A stretch of DNA of 64,000 nucleotides from Telopea speciosissima (GCF_018873765.1 NC_057922.1:66984755-67048754); one strand, 5' to 3'; shown: positions 32,852 to 44,375, numbered from the stretch's first letter. A program made the numbers and translations. Notes: generated by a model not told the origin, from the letters alone.

Positions 32852-33611
32852 TGCTAGGGTTGTTCGTGGAGGTCAGAGAAAGAGAATAATAATAATAAGT
32901 CTCTCTGCCTTAGATGTGGCCTAAGGGCCTAGGGCAGAGAGAGGACGAGAGGCCCAACAAATTACCTTAATTTCCCCCCCTTCTCACCTCTTCCTCCTTT
33001 CTTCAATTCTTCTTCTCCTTCTTTTTCTTTTTCTTCAATTTAATTCGCTGTTCTTATTCTTCTCCTTCTCCTAATTTGCCTTTTTTCTCATACCTAGTTT
33101 TTGGTTCTTAAAACTTATCTCTAAATGAAGGGATTTGGAGGAATTTGAGGACCTCAATTTGAAAGTTGGTTAAAAACGGTGGTGGGGAACGGGTGATGGA
33201 GACCCCCCCGGCCCCCCTGGACTTAGGTTCTCAGTCCTAACGAGTGTGGTCATATGCTTCCCGCTAAATTTTGCCTATTTTTTCTTCTTACCCGGGTTTC
33301 TCTCCACCCACGGTGAAGAGATAACTGAAGAACATATCTTTTCGGGCACCACTTTTGTGGTGCTCGTGTAGGAGTCCGGAAACCATGGAAAGGGTATTTC
33401 AGACATTTACCGTGAAGAAAAATTTTCTTCTTTCTTCTTGTCCCACCCAGATTTACGAAAATATTTTGGCCCTTTGAGAAAAAGGGTCCTTTTTATGGCC
33501 TGCACAGACCATGAGGTCGTCTGATTTCTTCCACACATGATATCTCTTTCAAAACAATGCATATAATTGGGATAGAGGATCCTTAGAAATCAAATGCAGA
33601 TTAGCATTCTC
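32852..33611. other. Upstream region of PME-C
   Basis: Holds the probable leader and promoter of PME-C. A small hairpin (CTCTCTGCC pairing with GGGCAGAGAG) lies at about 32911-32943, and a strongly CT-rich block at about 32975-33080. I see no convincing TATA box. The rest to 33611 is non-coding. Confidence 0.45.
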
Positions 33612-33627
33612 AAAAATTGGAGAATGC

Positions 33628-34023
33628 CTAACTATGGCTGGCTGGGCCTTTCTCATCTTAATTAAGGGACAGTTTAGGTTTTTTGATGCAGGGTCATTAT
33701 TGCTAACGATGGAACAAAAACATTACATTTTTGCGATCCGTCAAGGATTGACCCATGCTGTATCCATTGGGCTGAAGATGAAAGAAATTTGGTGTGATAT
33801 CCATGTATCACTCAATCTCTTCCATCTCCAACCAAATGTCTATAGCCATGGTTTTTGTTTGATAGTTATCTATATATAGCAAACTTAACACTTGATGTAC
33901 AGTTTAGACTTATTACTAATGGGTTCTGTATGACTATTGCCAAAAATCTGGCAAAAAAAATGCTTGTACACCTTCTTCTTTGTAATATAGTCCTTCTTGG
34001 TTTCATAAAAAAAAAATAATAAA
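33628..34023 (+). mobile_element. 5'-truncated LINE with 16-bp target duplication
   Basis: AAAAATTGGAGAATGC occurs exactly at 33612-33627 and 34024-34039. The body carries RNase H remains (an IWCD segment) and ends with an A-rich tail. It is the same family as the minus-strand copy at 44429-44964, sharing a CTCCAACCAAAT word. Confidence 0.82.
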
Positions 34024-34065
34024 AAAAATTGGAGAATGCATTTCTTGAAAATAATCGATAATACT

Positions 34066-34588
34066 TGTTGCTATCAAGATCTTCCTCTCGCGGTATGGTT
34101 CCGTAGTGGACACAATAGAACCAGAAGATAGATAGGGTGAGTGCCCTGGAATGGGTTCCGAGGGGGGGGACTCTCCGATGCCTAAGTTAAGTCTCAGAGC
34201 AAAATACTAGTGAACAAGACCAGAGACGGAAAGCTTGGTTTCAGAGCTTCAAGGTCCCAACCAATGGAACAGTTATAAGAGTCTTACCCCCTCTCTCCTT
34301 TCTCTTCTCTTTGTAGGACGTTGTCTCCAATGTCTTTCCTCTCCTTAGGGTTTCATGTTCCTCAAGTTAGGTGGGAGATTCGAGCAGAAACCATTAACCG
34401 AATTTGTCAGTATTGTTAGTAATTGTGCTATTGGCAGGCCACGTGTAAAGTTCCTTACGCAGGGTTCCGGCGTGAGGCTATGATTGAGGGTCCGGCCGGG
34501 TTGTTGGTTCTTATTTCCCAATCGTTCTCCAGTTCGACCCTGTTACATGTGTCTTCATGCCATTAGATATTAGATTATGTATATATCA
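34066..34588 (-). repeat. gypsy-type 3' LTR (without hAT insertion)
   Basis: 523 bp, TG..CA ends. At about 34436-34443 it contains GGCAGGCC followed by ACGTGTAAAG, the unfilled form of the site that holds the hAT-like element in the other LTR. Confidence 0.82.
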
Positions 34589-36223
34589 GGTCGATACTTA
34601 TTCCTGAAGTCAGATCTTGTCTCTTTGTCGGAAGGGTCTGTCGTTTTAGAGTCCTGACCAGCTTCCTGCTCATTGGTAGCTGCTAAGGCTTCTACTACGT
34701 TGATGTACTTATCACAACGAGCCATGAAGTCTTCCATGGTTTTTGGGCTTTTCTTCACGATGGAGACTCGAAGCAATGTATTCATGACCCCTTCCTTTAG
34801 TGTGTTTAGCTTTGTTATGGGGTCAAGGTTCTCCACTTCCATGGCTTCTTTATTGAATCACATCAAGTAAGAGGGGAGAGGTTCTCCTCTTTGTTGCTTG
34901 ATCGTTGATAAGCTCGCAACATTTTTCTTATAGTTTCTGCTACTCAAGAAGTTTCCAACAAAAAAATTTCCCAATTTATTAAAATTAATCACTGACCTTG
35001 GCTCTAGACAGTCGAACCAAGCTCTGGCTCCGGAGGTAAGCGTGGTGGGGTAGGCTCTGTACATAATCGGATCTGAGTCTCCGTGGAGTAGCATCATTGT
35101 TTTCAAGTTCTTAAGATGCTCCACCGGATCTGAGGTTCCGTCGTAGCTTTCGATCGACAACATCTTGAATCCATGAGGGAGGGGGTCCTCATTATCTCAT
35201 CAGAGAGTGTTGTCTCCATTTATTATTGTAGCTCTTGGATTTTTTTGGGCTAATTTTTGCTGGTACGTTCTCCGTTTGTAGGATACTTTGTTGGAAGATC
35301 TCTTCCTGATTGCTTTGTTGTTGATTGTTCCTGGGTAACACTTGCGGTTGTGAATGCTTCTGGAGATACTTGTCTTGGTTTGATTGATTCCTTGGATTTG
35401 GTTGCTCATGAGGGAGGGTGTGGTGGTTTCCACTAGATCCACTAGATCCGTTGGAATCTAACTTGTTGTCCCCTTCTGCTTGATGCTAACTCTGGTGAGG
35501 ATGAGGAGCATGAGTCTTGTTTCTCTGTTGTTTCCAGTTCTATAGAACTATTCTCATCAAGAGCTCCAGTTTCTCTCCCATGGCAACGAATTGAGTTGAG
35601 TGACCGGAGCTTTGGGATCTACTCCATCATTGAGAGGGAGTGTTTCCTTTGGGCGGTCATGGCGATTGTCGCTAAGGTTGGGAGAAATCACAGATCATAG
35701 AATGTTCAGCTGTAGGTCGGTTGCCGTCGAAGTAGGATATGCATTCCTTGATTGTAGCCTTGTCTTCCTTTTGTCGTTCCAAATTTTCATGGTAGGCGAA
35801 CCCTTTCCTCCGTTGCCAATTTCCGATCGGCCCCACGGTAGGCGCCAATTTGTTGCTATCAAGATCTCCCTCTTGCGATCTGGTTTCGTCCTGCACACAA
35901 TAGAACCAAAAGACAGAGAGGGTGATTGCCCTAGAATGGGTATCAGGGGGGACTCTACGATGCCTAAGTTAGATCTTAGAGAAAAACAACAGTTAACAGG
36001 GGCAAAGACAAAAAGCTTGGTTTCAGAGCTTCAAGGTCCCAACCAATGGAACAGTCCTAAGAGTCTTACCCCCTCTCTCCTTTCTTTTCTCCTTTATATG
36101 ACATTGTCTGCAATGCCCTTCTTCTCATTAGGGTTACATGTTCCTCAAGTTAGGCGGGAAATCCGAGCGGGAACCATTAACTAAATTTGTCAGTATTGTT
36201 AGTGATTGTGCTCTTGGCAGGCC

Positions 36224-37878
36224 TAGGGGTGTCAATAATGCCCGGCTGACTCGAACCCACCCTGAGCCCGGCCTGGACCCAACCCTGATCTGTAAGCCCG
36301 AGGGGCGGGTTAGGGTTGAGTTTTAATTTGACCCTAGCAGGGTCGGGTCGGGTTCGGGATAACACCTCGGGCTTGGGCTGGCCCTGTATTAGTTATAAAT
36401 ATATAATTATATATATATATTATAGATATAAGTATAACTAAGAAAAATTAAAAATGAAAAGACAAAAAAGGAATTAAAATCCTCTGCAATACATGGCGAG
36501 GCGGCGGTGCACATCGGACGGCACAGCAGAAACCATGTGGGCCATGTGTGCCATGTGGCCTCTGCTGTATCGTCGGATGTGCACTGCCGCCCCGCTGGTA
36601 CTGCAGAGGATCCTGGTCCGACAAAAAAGCCCTAAAGATGGTTAAACCCTAAATCCGTTTTCAATTTTCACTTTTCACTTTTCAAGTTCATCAAGATCGA
36701 CGCCGCTCGCTGCCTTCCTCTTCCTCCTTCCCTGAGGAATGAGTTCCTTCACAGGCCTCACATCCTTGTAGCTGGCTAGCTGCTTCGAGCCTTCGATTCT
36801 CTTGACGATAAATCACTCCGAGTCCAGGTACTCAAATCTGTGTTTATTTCCTTCTGTTGTTTACTTGTTGAATGAGACCGATCCGATTATATCTAGCATT
36901 CTTTTCCGCTCATACAAAGCACTAAGCAAGGGCGGTGGGTGGGCAGGAATTTTCTTTTTCAATTCCAGCAGGTTTTGAAATATCTGGTTCGAAAGGACCA
37001 CGGAATGAATAAGAATTTCAAAATTCAAAATATGAAGAATGATCTGCTGAAGTCTATGGCACGCAAGACACAAGAGAATGAGTGGAGCTTAAAGCATTCT
37101 TTCACCTATGGGGAATCAATCAAACGAGATCAAAAGTAGCCAACCATGGGCGGCAAGTCATCGCCAGCAATCTGCTCTTTACTAAGTAGTGCTATTCTGT
37201 CCTCCGCCGACGGACTAACCATCCGTTTCGTCCGATCCGATTATATTTGGCATTCTCTGGTTACATTGAAATTATTTCTGATTTTTCCTCTTTTCTGATG
37301 ATCATTCTCTTGGTTTATCCTGAGTTTTAGCGTAGCTTGTACCGAAACTCCGGCTAGGATCGGAGGAGTGGAGCCGAGGAAGTAGTTGCAGAGACCCAAG
37401 GTCCGACGTTGGGGTTTCTATTTCTTCCCATTTAAATTATTTCCGATTTTTCCCCTTTTAATCTTATGTTTATTGTCTTCTTCTTCTTTTATACAAATGA
37501 AATTATTTATTGAGATTTCGTTACTGTTTTGTCTCGTTTGACTGTTTTCCTCAATGTGCCTGAGATAGGAGAATTCCTCTGTTTTACTTGGATGGATCTC
37601 ATATTGTTAAATGAATTTTCCTCAATGAATTTTTTTTTTCATATAGACATGAATTAATTTCATGGGATTAAAAACAAAAATCAGGGTCAAAATCAGGGTC
37701 AGGGGCAGGGTCAATCAGGGTCGGGTCAGGTTAGGGGAAACCCTGGCACGGTCGGGTTGGGTTGAGGGTTTCTTAGGCCCTAGCAGGGTTGGGTTGGGTT
37801 AGGGTTTATGTTAAGGTCCCTAGGGTTGGGTTAGGATTAAGGGTAGGCCCGGCCCAACCTGACCCATTGACACCCTTA
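36224..37878. mobile_element. hAT-like non-autonomous element in the gypsy LTR
   Basis: TAGGGGTGTCAAT and ATTGACACCCTTA are the inverted ends. They are flanked by the exact 8-bp duplication GGCAGGCC (36216-36223 and 37879-37886), and the empty site is present at 34436-34443. Both ends lead into low-complexity GGGTCGGGTTGGG-type sequence. The middle (about 36640-37560) is unlike this: it begins AAACCCTAAATCCG, is CT-rich and includes GAGTCCAGGTACTC, like a plant leader exon followed by an intron donor. It may be captured host DNA. No transposase is seen. Confidence 0.88.
36479..36612. repeat. Foldback element inside the hAT-like element
   Basis: Hairpin of about 134 bp: CCTCTGCAATACATGGCGAG pairs with the CGCTGGTACTGCAGAGG side, GTGCACATCGGACG pairs with CGTCGGATGTGCAC, and CAGCAGA pairs with TCTGCTG near the loop. 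Family ends CCTCTGCA..TGCAGAGGATCC. Confidence 0.85.
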
Positions 37879-38279
37879 GGCAGGCCACGTGTAAAGTTCC
37901 TTACGCATGGTTCCGACGTGAGGTTATGGCTAAAGATCTGATCGGGTTGTGGGTTCTTATTTCTCTAAGGATCCGATCGGATTGTGGGTTCTTATTTCTC
38001 GAACCATTCTTTAGTTCGACCTTATTACACGTGTCTTTATGCCATTGGATATTAGATTCTATATATATCATAAGTCCCCCACTCCTTTGAGTCATCGTAA
38101 AGAATCGATGGAGTAAAGTAGAAATTTGAAAAATTAGGGTGGCTCGAGGCATTGTATGCTTTGTTGTTTTTCGTGTTGATATATAATATTACCATTAGGG
38201 GAGATTGTTTGTCTTCAAATGGATTCTCGAATGCAACATATAGAGTCAATGGTGAGAGTATGTAGAACAGCCTTTCGAG

Positions 38280-38840
38280 TTGCTCCACATTAGAATTCCC
38301 ATGTTCAAATTAACTAGGTTTTAATACTTTCATCAAATCTGACTTCTTTTGTGTCCCACCCAAAAAACAACGCCCCTTTTCGTTATTCACATCTACTAAT
38401 ATCTATCAAATCAGAGATCAGATCGAGTAAGGCCTCTAAGCACAGCAACTCCTTGTAGTAGCAGGAGTTGATGGGTATGGTCCTTCATCAAATCTGATTT
38501 TTCTTTATTTGAATCAGCATAAAATTTGTTCATTTCGCCTCTTTCTATCAAATTCGAAGTCTACAAGCGTTAGAAATAACGGATCTTTTAGTTATTCTAG
38601 TGAGAAAGTCCCAAACAAGGTATTTATCACAAGTAGGCTCTATTTCAATGTCTTTGGTAGAAATCATACCAACAATCGAAGTCCTTAAAGATGAAATTTT
38701 GCTGCTACCTTGTATAAGGAATGTTCCTTCTATGCAATATTCTTTGTTAAAAGGACTTTTCATATACCCATTTTTTTCAAAAGGGATGTTGGAGTCTTTT
38801 GTTGGGTTAGTTCTATTTTAAAATTAATATATTTTCAAAT
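38280..38840. other. AT-rich fragment of unknown origin, possibly organellar
   Basis: Base use and texture differ from the flanks. The minus strand has one frame of 71 codons (38548-38763, with IEIEPTCDKYLVWDFLTRI) and the strand shows few repeats. The style reminds me of plastid gene DNA such as rpoC2 or ycf1, but I cannot place it. It could be a nuclear copy of plastid DNA or a decayed gene. Confidence 0.25.
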
Positions 38841-40606
38841 TTATCCTTCTCAGTCGTATGAAATTTTGCTAATACACTAATAGCACAAGGCTGGCAGTCA
38901 AGAAAATAGGATCTTAAAAAGTATTTCAAAAATACTAAAACCTAGGAAAACTGAACCCAAAAGAAAACTGAATTATTCCATTTCCTTGGCTGCCAACCTT
39001 GTAGTGTAGCAGTAAAAAATTTTCCCCTTCCACCCTTCACCCCACCGTCAATTCCACTGTCCTCTTCCACCGCTTCCTTGACGGTACAACCTCCATGCTG
39101 TTCTACCATTGATTGACGACTGATCAGTCCGTCATTCCTTCTTGATCGAGGTTTCTGCCATTCTATTGGTTGTTCGTTCCATTGCTTCCTTGACGACACA
39201 CCCTATTCTCAAAGAATCCCACCACCTCTGAACTCCTCTGAATCTAAACTCCACCGCCTTGTGTCCACCCCGGCCCCTCGGTCCTCAGGTTTCATGTCGA
39301 TCCCCAGTTCAAAGCCTCGCTTCTATCCGTCCAACCCCATTGCAACTCCCCATCATTGTGCATCCCTGGACTTCGCCCACTCCTACAACTTCCCGTATCA
39401 GTCTTTTCTATTTAAAAAAAATCAGCACCACTACCATCACCAACGTCCATTAATGTTGCTGCCTCTGCTCTCCACCGTCTTGAAACCATTGCTGCTGTCT
39501 ATGGTTCTCTTGTTCGGCCACTATTTCCTCCAATAGTCCGAGAGTCCATTGCAAGCTCCTGTTAATCGGTTGATTTCCAGATCAGACGGATTCCTCATTT
39601 TGTTGTAATGCATGTAATCCGTCTGAATTGCCGCACATCTCCTTCTCCATCTCCCTTTCGACTTTGGCGCTGGCCAAGACAGAAATAACAGGGCTCATGC
39701 GCCTCTTGCTTCGATAAAAGGATCGATCTTCCGTCACTGCGACCATCACCATCCAATACTAGCGATTCGGTTTAGGTTGCAATCCCGATCGAAACTCATA
39801 CAAAAATGGAACAGACGAGCAATCTGTAGGAACCCACTTGCTGCTGCTGAATTCCTGACATGGTGTATACATCATTTTCTTTTCTTTCTCCAAGTGTATG
39901 TGAAACGGATTTATTTTTTTTATTTTTTATGGATTTAGAGAATTGTAAGATTGGGAGAAGGGAAGCAGAATTAACTATCGTCAGACGTTAACAATTGTTG
40001 CCAGTTCATCTATGAACAACGAGTATTGAATTGATCGTGGCCTTCCAAGACTATCGGCGATACCTTAAAAGTCTTTTTAACAAAGATTGGGCATCTCAGG
40101 TGTACTTCACCCAAAATCAAAATAACACCAAAGCCCTTATTCCCCCTAAAATCTCATTCACAATGGCTACCCCTTTAATTAATTAAAGAAATGTTAATCA
40201 TTTTTCCTCTTTTTTTGTCAATATAAATTCTAGACAGCCAACCTGCTCTCAATCATGGCGGAAGAAGGGAAAGAGTATGGGATTTAACAGTTTTAAGTGC
40301 TCTGGTTGTGTGTCTTTAGCCACCAGTATTGAACTTGTTCATTATTATGATGTGACGACCTTCAAAGAGAAGGGGGAGGGGAAATTATGGTAACTACATA
40401 CCTATGGAGAAGAAAGGGAAAATTTCGCTGTTGGTTTAGTTAAACAGCAGTAATGTAGTAGATCCATGGCTTTGAGTTAATATGAAGTTGAAGGTCGAAA
40501 TCAGACATGAAGATTAGTGTCCAAACCGCGTCATAATCTACTACTAATTATGAGTTGAGTTGTTGTATCTCTTTCTTTCTTGATCTCCCAGCTTCTATTT
40601 TTTAAC

Positions 40607-40607
<1 letters not shown>
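38841..40607. other. Intergenic region with no supported gene
   Basis: C-rich segments at about 38970-39540 give Pro/Ser-rich short frames on both strands without family features. The rest is AT-rich. No element ends are clear. Confidence 0.45.

Positions 40608-40662
<55 letters not shown>
40608..40662. repeat. CT microsatellite
   Basis: About 27 CT units with one TT interruption. It causes the Ser-Leu and Arg-Glu repeat frames here. Confidence 0.95.
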
Positions 40663-40675
40663 AGAACAGAGTATT

Positions 40676-40880
40676 GGGAAGAAATCAAGTTCAAGTTCGA
40701 GCAAAGAGCCGCCTGGGTCTTCGGAGGAACGAGTGTCAATGGAGAGGTACAACTATATATGACACGGTTTCTCTCTTGCTGGATTTGGTGTCTAGAATTA
40801 ATTAAGACTCATATTTCTTTCTGCAACTCTACCTGCAGGGAAATGTCTGTTCCGATTTCCATTTTGAATCACGCGGCTGT
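40676..40880 (+). other. Possible pair of orphan mini-exons
   Basis: ATGGAGAG at 40738-40745 is followed by a GTACAA donor. A CTGCAG acceptor at about 40839 leads to EMSVPISILNHAA, then a GTGAGT donor near 40879. The joined frame is open, but nothing that fits continues before PME-D begins on the other strand at 41172. This could be the 5' piece of a broken gene or chance. Confidence 0.22.
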
Positions 40881-41171
40881 GAGTATTGTTAGTTAACTTG
40901 TATTATTAAGTTTCTATCTTAAAACCAATAGGTTGGGGGTGGGGTGGTCTCTTGAGCCTTCACAGCCCATTTGGGATTATCTCAATAACTTACAACCCAA
41001 AAGACAAAAGAAGAAAGAATGATTCACACTACAAAGACAAAGAGAAAGACAAAGAGGAGAGAGAGGGTGGCAATGAGTTAAATGAATAAAATAAAAATAA
41101 ATATGAGAACTGAGGAGTGACGATCGAGGAGGAGGAGGAGGACTTTTATAAATAAAATAATGCACAAAACT

Positions 41172-43582
41172 TTAAGTTGTCAAACCGGCGGTATATTTGA
41201 CGCCCGTGGAAGGCAACCACATATTGCCGTCGATGAACTGAGCGACAGTGAAATTAGAAGCTTGGGTGGAGTCATTGATGGCGCGGAATCCAGGCCATTT
41301 CACTCGGACACCCAGAGCGGCCCCGGGCCCATAATTCCTGTACTCCCCGTAGAAGAGGGTGTCCAAGGCGAAGTTCCCCTGCCACTCCAACCACCCTTCG
41401 GGCCTTACCACACTGCTGATGTAGGACTGCATGAAGACAGTTCGAGAGTAGAGTTTCCAGGGTCGGCCCAAGTAGGTAAGGGTGGAGTTGACACCGGCAG
41501 CTAGGAGATCGGAGTCGGCGGAGATGTTCGAGAATTGGATGGAAAATCCGGTGTTCTGTCCCGGGTCCTTCCTGCCCTGTGCGGTAATAGAGTTCTTCTG
41601 ATCCGGGAGGGCCTTCTTGGCGAGTATCTGGCAGTTCTGGAAGACGACCGCACCGTTACCAAAGATGAAATCGACGGTGCCGGTGATGTGGCACTCGCGG
41701 TAGAACTGGCGGAGGGAATGGGCGTAGAGGGTGTCCTGGTATCCCCTGATTCCGCATCTGAAGAACACCGACAGGTCTGAGTCCGATCGGAGAGCCACCG
41801 CTTGGTGCTTTTGTGGTCCAGCCGTGTTCTCAAAGGTCAGGTCCCGAGCTATGAATCCCCTTCCGGAGACAGCTGCAAATACCGACGACGACACATTTAG
41901 CCAATTTTATACTTTACTTGGCATATGGTTTTTTTTGTTTGACTGATTTGACCAAAAGCAAAATATATTATAAATTCTCATTGGTTTATATCATTAATAC
42001 TTCCTTATAAGCGTATTGCACTTCCACCTTAGAAAAAAACAAATAAAGTAGACATCATAGTAATTTAGCTCTGCTCCAGGCTCCAGCCATGGCGCGAGTT
42101 GGAAAATTATGTCCTTCCAGTATTTTGTTCGACCTATCAAGCAAAGTATTCAGGCTGGCAGAGGTAGGATAGCCCCGTTGTTAGAGAAACTGTTTAAACT
42201 AGAGGAGATAAAGATCCGGCCGGAGCTTGAGGGACCAGTCCAGCAAAACAAGGGTTGTTTTGATCATTTCATGGGTGGGACCCAAGTGACTCCCATGAAA
42301 TGACCAAAACCCCACCCCTGTTTTTGGTTGTTTTTACTGGAGCTGGACTCCCGCCACTGCCGGAGAGCCAGATCCGACATCGTAGACATACTATTGTACT
42401 AGTATTCCCCCCCCCCCCCTCCTCCAAATAAAATTTATTGTCCTCCTTTATGAGATTCCTATTAATTCTAGACTTGTATGCATGGTTTTAAAGCAAAAGT
42501 TAAAGGGGGTTGGGTTGCCGTAGCTTACCAAAGGTTGCAGTACGAAAGGTGGTCCAGCCGTCAACGTAACTGCGGTTACCGGAAATGACTGTGAGATCCA
42601 TACCGTCACCGATGATCATGAGGTTCCATTTCTTCTTCTTGATATCCACATTCTCTCTGTACACACCTTTCTTCACGTAAATCACATACCTTCGCGTGCT
42701 ATTATCAGGAGCTGCTTCAATCGCATGCATCACCCTTGTATAATTCCCACTCCCATCCGCCGCCACAACGACGTCTGCGTCTGACACTCCCAGTGATGGT
42801 TGCTGCTGTAACAATCTCCTTTCTCCAGTTTTAACCCATGCCGGAAAACCACCATTGTCGCCCTCTGCGGGTACCACGAGAAGCTTCCTCCCCGCTGGTC
42901 CCGATGACTTCATCTTCTTCTTCTTCTTCTTCTCTGTAGTCGTTCCATGAAAATGGGTATCATGTGGTCGTAGCATTGCGAGCAGGTCAGACACGAGGGA
43001 AGTGACTTGCCCAAGGCTCCCACCGACGATCCCCTCCACGAAACTGGAGGTTCCTTGGAATCCTTCCATGCAGGTGTCTTGATTGCCGAGTGCGGCGCTC
43101 AGCCATGTCCTCATGTCCGATACCCGATTTCCCGTGCTACTATCCTTCTCTGTCGTCACAAACAAAACAAAACGTTGTTTTAGAGAATCAATAACAGCTC
43201 AAGAACACTTTGTAAGTTTATCGAAAAAAAAAGAATGTTCATTACGAGAGGGATTCTGTGATGCAGAGAGGGTCAAGCTCAACTCGTCGGCAGAGAAATC
43301 AAGCAAATCCACACAGTCGTTGATGGCAGTGGAAAGACGAAAATCGTACAAGGCATTGGCGAACTTGGAAACCAGAGAGGTGACCTTGCGCACAACGTCA
43401 ATAGTGGACTTGACAGAAGCTATGAAATCTGAAGATGGAACATTGAAGCACTCGGCCTGCAGATAATCATCTGCGACAACGAGTGGGGATGAAGAGAGAG
43501 AAGAGAAGAGGAGGAGGAGGAGGAGGAGGACCAAGAAGAGGAGGCTGATGGTGGAAATGGGACGCCGCGGCGCCATTAACAT
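41172..43582 (-). CDS. Pectinesterase/pectinesterase inhibitor, PME-D (PME32-like)
   Basis: Minus-strand exons 43582-43246, 43149-42529 and 41872-41172 join to 552 aa. The N-terminus is a Leu-rich signal peptide (about residues 12-37), not the long anchored form of the other three. The prodomain has ECFNVPSSDFIASVKSTIDV and DCVDLLDFSADELSLTLSAS, then WLSAALGNQDTCMEGF. GRKLL and ERRLL are processing motifs. The catalytic part has GVYRENV, Gln343 (HQAVALR), Asp366 (YQDTL), Asp387 (DFIFGN) and Arg456 (LGRPWKLYS). From memory it follows Arabidopsis PME32 closely along its length. ATG at 43576 (M3) is an alternative start. It should be secreted and demethylesterify homogalacturonan. The first intron (NPS-QK) is unique in this cluster; the second is the shared one. 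All parts are intact. Confidence 0.93.
42212..42372. repeat. Foldback element in PME-D intron 2
   Basis: Arms pair imperfectly: CTTGAGGGACCAGTCCAGCA with the CTGGAGCTGGACTCC side, and CATTTCATGGG with CCCATGAAATG. It resembles the hairpin in the PME-A intron (CAGCTCAGCAAAAACAAGGG). Confidence 0.7.
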
Positions 43583-43657
43583 TAGTTTACAGATGTTATT
43601 ATGATTCGCCAGTCCCCACTAGATCAAGTTGGAAACTAGAAAGAGAATAAGGAGAGG

Positions 43658-43666
43658 ATATATACT
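43658..43666 (-). promoter_or_regulatory. Likely TATA box of PME-D
   Basis: GTATATATCC on the minus strand about 80 bp before the start codon. Confidence 0.5.
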
Positions 43667-44227
43667 ATGCAGTACATACAACTGTACAAGGGGATGGAGA
43701 AACTAGAAAGGGAGGAAGCCAAAGTAAGTGCCTCACCACTGCTTATTGCTTGGATGGATTATTGAAGAAGAAGAATGAGGGTTGGAGGGAGGGGTGAGTA
43801 GCAAAGTAACTGAACCTCTGCAAATTAAAGTTGGGATCGAGTGGATTGAAATTAGAAATGGCAGTGATATAAGTATGGGCGCAGGTGGCAGGTGGGGGGC
43901 GGGCGGGGGGGGGGGGGGGGATGAATAGAATTCGGGGAAGGAAGGGAGGAGGAAGAAAGCAGTTGAGGCAATTTAATGGGGGTGGTGTTGGCGATCGGAA
44001 GAGCGTGTGGGGACACTCAACCCTCTGCGCTCAAAAAATATCAAAAGCGGCAATAGCACTTACAACTCGGAGGACTTGACCAAATCATATGTTAAGAAAA
44101 AGACCCCTCGAGATTTGGTGGATAGGAGATGGAATTCTTGGGATAGCCTTTTACTGTGTTCTGCAGCTTCTGGATCGGGTTCCAGGGGTGCGCCGACACA
44201 TCTTGTGCCGTGGCACCACAGTTCGCC
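43667..44227. other. Region upstream of PME-D
   Basis: G-rich with a poly(G) run at about 43903-43920, probably promoter and intergenic DNA. The short Gly/Arg-rich frames here come from the G-rich strand. Confidence 0.45.
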
Positions 44228-44375
44228 ATGTAGATGAGTTCTTTTTGGACGGCCTGGATCGAACTTGAAAATTCGAATTTTGAAATTTCAAAATACTCCT
44301 CCACACCATATGTGTACTACTACGCTCAATTTTCCCAACTCAATCCAAACCGTCCAAAAAGAAACTTGTCTACAT
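44228..44375. mobile_element. Small MITE
   Basis: Terminal inverted repeats of about 32 bp: ATGTAGATGAGTTCTTTTTG at the left pairs with AAAAAGAAACTTGTCTACAT at the right, and inward GGACGGCCTGGAT with ATCCAAACCGTCC. The total is 148 bp; target duplication unclear. Confidence 0.72.

Larger units (their letters stand above)
34066..38070 (-). mobile_element. Ty3/gypsy-type LTR retrotransposon, decayed and without pol
   Basis: Two direct repeats starting TGTTGCTATCAAGATC and ending ATATATCA (34066-34588 and 35851-38070) are LTRs. On the minus strand, ATTGGCGCC right after the 35851 edge is the primer-binding site common in plant gypsy elements, so the 35851-38070 copy is the 5' LTR. The short interior (34589-35850) encodes broken remains of a gypsy-type gag (YDGTSDPVEHLKNLKTMMLL, ARAWFDCLEP) at about 34.6-35.2 kb. 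No protease, reverse transcriptase, RNase H or integrase is seen. The element is broken in several places, and the LTRs are clearly more diverged than those of the copia copies, so it is older. A hAT-like element sits inside the 5' LTR. No clear target duplication remains. Confidence 0.82.
35851..38070 (-). repeat. gypsy-type 5' LTR with hAT-like insertion
   Basis: 2220 bp, of which 36224-37878 plus one 8-bp duplication are inserted. It also carries an internal tandem duplication of about 35 bp (GGGTTCTTATTTCTC twice at about 37948-38000). Confidence 0.82.

Noticed and set aside
37680-37860. GGGTTAGGG / GGGTTGGG run, telomere-like
   Set aside because: The words are irregular and lie at the end of a hAT-like element whose other end has the mirror sequence; it is not a telomere repeat array.
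40531-40762. Ser-Leu and Arg-Glu repeat frames
   Set aside because: Caused by the CT microsatellite.
43885-44079. Gly/Arg-rich frame upstream of PME-D
   Set aside because: Follows from a poly(G) run; no conserved features.
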